Assembly: GCA_016789905.1 (NCBI GenBank)
Contig: JAEUQC010000009.1
Location: 1 to 62,077, forward strand
Reading direction: 5' to 3'
Origin: Bryobacterales bacterium
Lineage (GTDB): Bacteria > Acidobacteriota > Terriglobia > Bryobacterales > Bryobacteraceae
Length of the DNA: 62,077 nt
The notes under the pieces are model-generated. The model was not told the DNA's origin. It was given only the letters and a program-made list of their open reading frames with translations, and did not search any database. Position 1 is the stretch's first letter; every line of letters starts with the position of its first letter. Below, piece after piece: positions 58,334 through 62,077 of the stretch. A program made the position numbers and the translations under genes.

Positions 58334-61300
58334 TTAGTGCTCCACCTGGAATTGCGAACTCGCGAACGCGATATAAAACGCCGTCAACACCTTCTCCCGC
58401 GCCGTCGGCGATTGTCCTATCGCCGTCAACATCGCCGTCCGCACCGGCGCCGACATCGTGCCCCCAAACGCCAGCTTGTCGATCTCGTTCACCAGGGCTC
58501 CCGCATCCGCCGCCAGGTTCGTCCACGGCGTCAGGTTCAACGTCACTTCACTGCCGAACCCTCCCGATATCAGCCGCGCCACGAAATTCGCCCGAATCAT
58601 TCCGGTCGCCGTCGTGTACAACTGGAACTCAGGGCCCGTCAATTGCGTCCCCGGAATCCGGTAGTTCGGCGAGTAGTAGTTGAACACCGAAGGCGAATGG
58701 AAAATCCGCTGCCCCATCTCTACGCTCAGGTCGGAGAGGAACGGGTAATCGGCCACGTTCCCGCCAATCGCCCGCAGTTGCCGCGTCATGAACAGCGCCG
58801 GCTCGGCCAGTTTGCCCGCCGTCGCGCCGCCCAGTTGCGCCTCCGGATGCGTCAGAATCGCCCGCACCACCGCCCGCAGGTCGCCGCGCACGCCAGCGCC
58901 GTTGTTGGCGAACACCGCCGCCACCGCCCCTATGTAGGCCGGGCTCGGGTTCGATGTCACCATCCGCTGTATCAACTGCCGGCTGATAAACGGCCCCACG
59001 TTCGGATGCCGGAAGATGATCTGCAGCGCGTTGTCCAGGTCCTGCGCCGCCGTCATTCCTGGCGCCACATCGGTGCCCAGGAACCGCTTCGCCCCCGTAT
59101 CGTGGAACGCCTCCACCGCCTCCATCGCCCGGTCGTACCGTGGTTGGTTCAGCCGCGTCGGCTGGCCCGCCGTCGTGTCCGGATAGGTCCATCCCGTGAA
59201 CACTCGCGACAGTTCCAGAATGTCGTCCTGGGTATAGGTCGGTATCGGCTGCCCCAGCCCGTTCAATTTCGCTGACCCGTCCGCGTTCAGTTCCGTCAGC
59301 CCGATCGTGAATAGTTGCAGTACCTCCCGCGCGAAGTTTTCGTTCGGTGTGTAAGACCCGCTCGCCTTCTTGTTGTTCACCATGTCCAGGTACTCGCCCA
59401 TCGCCGGGTTCAATGTCACGTCCCGCATCAGGTCATAAAAGTTCCCGAACGCGCGATCCTGCAGCAGCCGTATATAGGGAATCATTCCGTCGGCTCGTAC
59501 AATCTCCACGCCGCTCACCACCCAGATCTGGCTCAGCGCCCATGCCACCCGCTGCCGCAACTGGTCGTTGCCCGTCAGCGCCAGCTTGAAGAAGTGTTCC
59601 TCGGTCCACTCCATGCTCTTGTCGAGCAGTGTGTCCGGATACACCGATGGCGCTTGCGCGAACTGCTCGTCCAGCCACGCGTTCACGCCCATCTGCTTCA
59701 GCCGGTCGAAATCGGCCTGCGTCGGTCCCCACGTCGTCTGCCGCAGCAGCCGCCACAGCGCCTGGTCGCTTGTCGGTACCGGGTTTGGCGGCGATATCGG
59801 CGCCTGCGGCTTCGCGCTCAGTTCATTGGAACGCGGGCTCGTTCCCCCTGTATTCACCGCCGCGATCTTGTAGTAGTACGTCGTGTCGTTCGTCAGCCCC
59901 GTATTCGTGTAGGTCAACGCGGTTAACCCCGTCACCACCGGCGTCCCGCTCTGCCCTCCGGCCGTCGTGCCACGGTAAACGTTGTAGCTCACCGCCCCCG
60001 CCGTGGCCGCCCACGTCAACACCACCTGCGCGTTCCCGGCCGTCGCCGTCAGTAACGTCGGTGCGGGCGGCGCCACAATCGGCGCTTCCGGCCGCGCCGA
60101 AGCCTCGGCGGACCTCGCCCCGATTCCTCCCGCGTTTACCCCGGCAACTTTGTAGTAGTACATCGTCCCGTTCGTCACCGTCGTGTCGGCATACGTCGTA
60201 GAAGCAATTCCCATCGCCACCGGCGTCGCCGCCTGTTGGCCCGCCGCTGTGCCCCGGTATAGGTTGTAGGATGTTGCTCCCGCCGGCGCCGTCCATTTCA
60301 ATGTCACTTTCGCATTCCCGCCCGTCGCCGCGAAGTCGGTTGGTGCCACCGGCGGCGTTACTGTTGGCGGCGGAGTCCCGCCCACCCGGTATACCCGCGC
60401 CCCGCCCCAGTCCGCGTGGTCGCTTCCTATTCCGTCCCCCGCATCCAGCACTACCAGTTTCAATTGCGTCACCCCAGCGAGGCTCAGGTCCGCCCGCCGG
60501 GCCGTCATCCCGCCCGTCATCCGCGTCGTTTCAAACAGCTTCCGGCCGTCGCCGAAAACCTGGAAAACCACGGAGCCCCGTGTCTGCACCTCGTCATCCA
60601 CCCCCACATCGGCCACAAACCGCTGGAACTGTTTCCCCAGGTTGTACACGATTTCCGAGTTCGCATGGACGCCCAGGCCATAGGTGAACTTCCGTCCGTT
60701 AATCGCCATCGGTTTCCCATCGGCGGCCATTGTCTCCCCATTGCTCATGTCCCGTTCCGGCGGGCCCCATCCGTTCGTCGCGCTTGTCCATTGAAGTTCG
60801 CTCAGGTACGGGTCCATGTCCGGGTCCGGCGTCGGCGCCGGGCCGCCGCTCTGTAGAATCAGGTGCGCGTCAGCCCAGTCGGCGCGGTCCATCGTGTTTC
60901 CATCCCCGCCGTTCTTCACCACCAGCCGCAACTCGTCGTGCCCGGTCACATCCACGCGGATGAACTCCCCCGCCATGTTCCCGCGCTTCACCAGACTGTC
61001 GTACTTCAGCGTCCCGTCCACCCAGACTTCGTATGTCACCGAGCCCTGGTTCGCCGGCACTTCGTCATCGAGGCCGATGGTGGCCCGAAAGTCGTCGTAC
61101 ATCCGGTTCAGCTTGTACACCACCTCACTATCGGCATTCACTCCCAGCCCTTTGGCGAAGGAAACGCCATCGATTGTAAGCGTCTTACCGTCCTTGGTCC
61201 CCGCCCCGCCATTGCTCATGTCCAATTCCACCGGCCCCACTCCGTTGGATTTCCGCAGCATCTGCATGTCGCTCAGGTAATCCACCCGTTCCGGCACGTA

Positions 61301-61789
61301 CAGCCGCGCCTGGGGAATCACCTGCTCGGCCTGACCCGGGTACGCCCAGTGCAGTTTTGCTATCGCGTTCCCATATCCTTCGAAGTACTCCATCCGAATC
61401 GAATAGCGCTGGCCCGCTGTTAGCTTGATCACGGGCGCGCGGTGCAGCGTCGCGGAATGGTTCGTCCATTCGTCGATCAGCTTTTTCCCGTTCACCCATA
61501 GCCGGACGCCGTCATCGCTGGTTGTCGCGAAGGTATAGTCTCCCGTCACCGGGGCTTCCACTTCGCCCGTCCAGCGCACCGAGAACTCGTCCAGCCGTGT
61601 TACCAGCGGGGAACGCAGCCCCCATACGAAATTGATTTGCCGGTCCGTCCGCCGCACCGTTGCCGACCCTGTCAGGTTCTGTGTTGCGAAATATTCGCCA
61701 TAAAGGCCAGTGCCTTGGGCGGTTGGGAGCGTTACAGCACCCAGCGGGAACGGCGCGAGGGAGAGCGCGGCCATTCCGTAAAGCAGCAT
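58334..61789 (-). CDS. DUF1800 secreted protein with PA14, two NPCBM-like and two FN3 domains
   Basis: A 1151-residue exported multidomain protein. Signal: LYGMAALSLAPFPLGAVTL. PA14 domain at about residues 20-150 (GLYGEYFATQNLTGSATVRR, TTSDDGVRLWVNGKKLIDEW). Two NPCBM-like domains follow (DMSNGGAGTKDGKTLTIDG ... KGLGVNADSEVVYKLN, and DMSNGETMAADGKPMAINGR ... YGLGVHANSEIVYNL). Two fibronectin type III domains come next, with the same SYN(L/V)YRGT core. The DUF1800 domain fills the last 500 residues (LWRLLRQTTWGPTQADFDRL, NPAMGEYLDMVNNKKASG, NENFAREVLQLFTIGLTEL). Glycan binding at the cell surface is likely; DUF1800 itself has no known activity. Confidence 0.92.
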   Translation of the reverse strand: MLLYGMAALSLAPFPLGAVTLPTAQGTGLYGEYFATQNLTGSATVRRTDRQINFVWGLRSPLVTRLDEFSVRWTGEVEAPVTGDYTFATTSDDGVRLWVNGKKLIDEWTNHSATLHRAPVIKLTAGQRYSIRMEYFEGYGNAIAKLHWAYPGQAEQVIPQARLYVPERVDYLSDMQMLRKSNGVGPVELDMSNGGAGTKDGKTLTIDGVSFAKGLGVNADSEVVYKLNRMYDDFRATIGLDDEVPANQGSVTYEVWVDGTLKYDSLVKRGNMAGEFIRVDVTGHDELRLVVKNGGDGNTMDRADWADAHLILQSGGPAPTPDPDMDPYLSELQWTSATNGWGPPERDMSNGETMAADGKPMAINGRKFTYGLGVHANSEIVYNLGKQFQRFVADVGVDDEVQTRGSVVFQVFGDGRKLFETTRMTGGMTARRADLSLAGVTQLKLVVLDAGDGIGSDHADWGGARVYRVGGTPPPTVTPPVAPTDFAATGGNAKVTLKWTAPAGATSYNLYRGTAAGQQAATPVAMGIASTTYADTTVTNGTMYYYKVAGVNAGGIGARSAEASARPEAPIVAPPAPTLLTATAGNAQVVLTWAATAGAVSYNVYRGTTAGGQSGTPVVTGLTALTYTNTGLTNDTTYYYKIAAVNTGGTSPRSNELSAKPQAPISPPNPVPTSDQALWRLLRQTTWGPTQADFDRLKQMGVNAWLDEQFAQAPSVYPDTLLDKSMEWTEEHFFKLALTGNDQLRQRVAWALSQIWVVSGVEIVRADGMIPYIRLLQDRAFGNFYDLMRDVTLNPAMGEYLDMVNNKKASGSYTPNENFAREVLQLFTIGLTELNADGSAKLNGLGQPIPTYTQDDILELSRVFTGWTYPDTTAGQPTRLNQPRYDRAMEAVEAFHDTGAKRFLGTDVAPGMTAAQDLDNALQIIFRHPNVGPFISRQLIQRMVTSNPSPAYIGAVAAVFANNGAGVRGDLRAVVRAILTHPEAQLGGATAGKLAEPALFMTRQLRAIGGNVADYPFLSDLSVEMGQRIFHSPSVFNYYSPNYRIPGTQLTGPEFQLYTTATGMIRANFVARLISGGFGSEVTLNLTPWTNLAADAGALVNEIDKLAFGGTMSAPVRTAMLTAIGQSPTAREKVLTAFYIAFASSQFQVEH

Positions 61790-62077
61790 CCGTGCAGCTT
61801 GCAAGCGGTCCTCCAAGTCTCTCGGGAGAGGTCGTGTCGTGCCGCCCCTCCACTTGTTGACTGGCCTTGATAGGCAATTGCCGGGCCATGTGACAATTTG
61901 TCTCACCGGCCTTATAAGGCGAAATTGTAAACGATCCTTGATTCAACGAGATACAAACATCTCGCCCGCCCTAGCTCTAGGCCACCCAAAGTACCGTGTG
62001 ACAAATTTTCCACTTGTAACCGGCGCCACCCGGTAAAAGTTTCCACTGTAAACCAATGTAATCATTGACCTTAGATA
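61790..62077 (-). promoter_or_regulatory. Upstream region of the DUF1800-DUF1501 operon
   Basis: No gene seen to the window edge. The stretch is AT-richer than its neighbours. It has an inverted repeat GACAATTTGTC at 61892-61902, a related GTGACAAATTTTCCAC-type sequence near 61998, a six-base-pair hairpin near 61950-61967 and an inverted repeat around CCTAGCTCTAGG (61972-61983). These may be operators for the leftward operon. I cannot place a confident promoter. Confidence 0.4.

Noticed and set aside
1..62077. tRNA genes and CRISPR arrays
   Set aside because: I looked for T-loop motifs and for regularly spaced direct repeats and found none.

Overview
The window is a 62 kb piece of a GC-rich bacterial chromosome, most likely from an acidobacterium of the Bryobacterales (Solibacter/Bryobacter) group. 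The best lineage marker is the 976-residue secreted protein at 10340-13270: seven BACON-like repeats followed by the C-terminal domain known as TIGR03437, which is characteristic of Solibacter-like genomes. A DUF1501/DUF1800 secreted pair, DUF1080, PA14 and NPCBM domains and many small secreted proteins of unknown function fit the same group. I found no tRNA, rRNA or CRISPR array.

Layout. 1-2510 is an accessory edge: a strongly folded non-coding stretch, a three-gene regulator/antitoxin/toxin operon whose toxin has lost its start codon, and a scrap-heap of CHC2-zinc-finger, tyrosine-recombinase and Rhs-like fragments. 2511-13270 carries a DUF2238 membrane protein, an HDOD protein, then a coupled run (tldD, tldE, a membrane-anchored protein, a receiver-domain fusion) and an HTTM-DCC membrane protein, ending in the BACON protein and a strong two-way terminator. 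13342-18342 is a leftward coupled operon (secreted protein, MFS transporter, glycosyltransferase, GNAT). 18373-20605 holds an XRE-cupin regulator with a candidate operator and an ECF sigma factor. 20679-24651 is the conserved phoH-ybeY-corC-like-era housekeeping run. 24665-26951 holds small secreted proteins. 26955-31513 is a leftward operon (M16 peptidase, sulfite-oxidase-like enzyme, metallo-hydrolase, DUF167).

31539-35577 pairs a sulfatase with a true formylglycine-generating enzyme and a signal-less parvulin; together they look like a cytosolic maturation line for a Tat-exported sulfatase. 36773-39747 is a late flagellar operon (flgM, a flgN-like gene, flgK, flgL) with an exact sigma-28 -10 box in front. 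39744-46322 is metabolic (aldehyde dehydrogenase, metallo-hydrolase, beta-propeller lipoprotein, nitronate monooxygenase-like enzyme, methyltransferase). 46338-50905 is a second accessory patch with three toxin-antitoxin loci, two of them broken, plus an AT-richer orphan membrane protein. 50924-56036 is hslV-hslU followed by a lipoprotein, an FAH-family enzyme, a transaldolase-like aldolase and a Dabb protein. 56084-61789 runs leftward: a DUF1800 protein with PA14/NPCBM/FN3 modules, DUF1501, and a secreted protein.

Two global patterns stand out. Genes are packed with 1-, 4- or 8-base overlaps, and four convergent gene pairs share the same CTAA stop-codon overlap. The top strand also shifts from G-rich to strongly C-rich coding sequence between about 27 and 35 kb, which hints at a replichore boundary or an old inversion. 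All family assignments come from reading the translated sequence; no database search was run.
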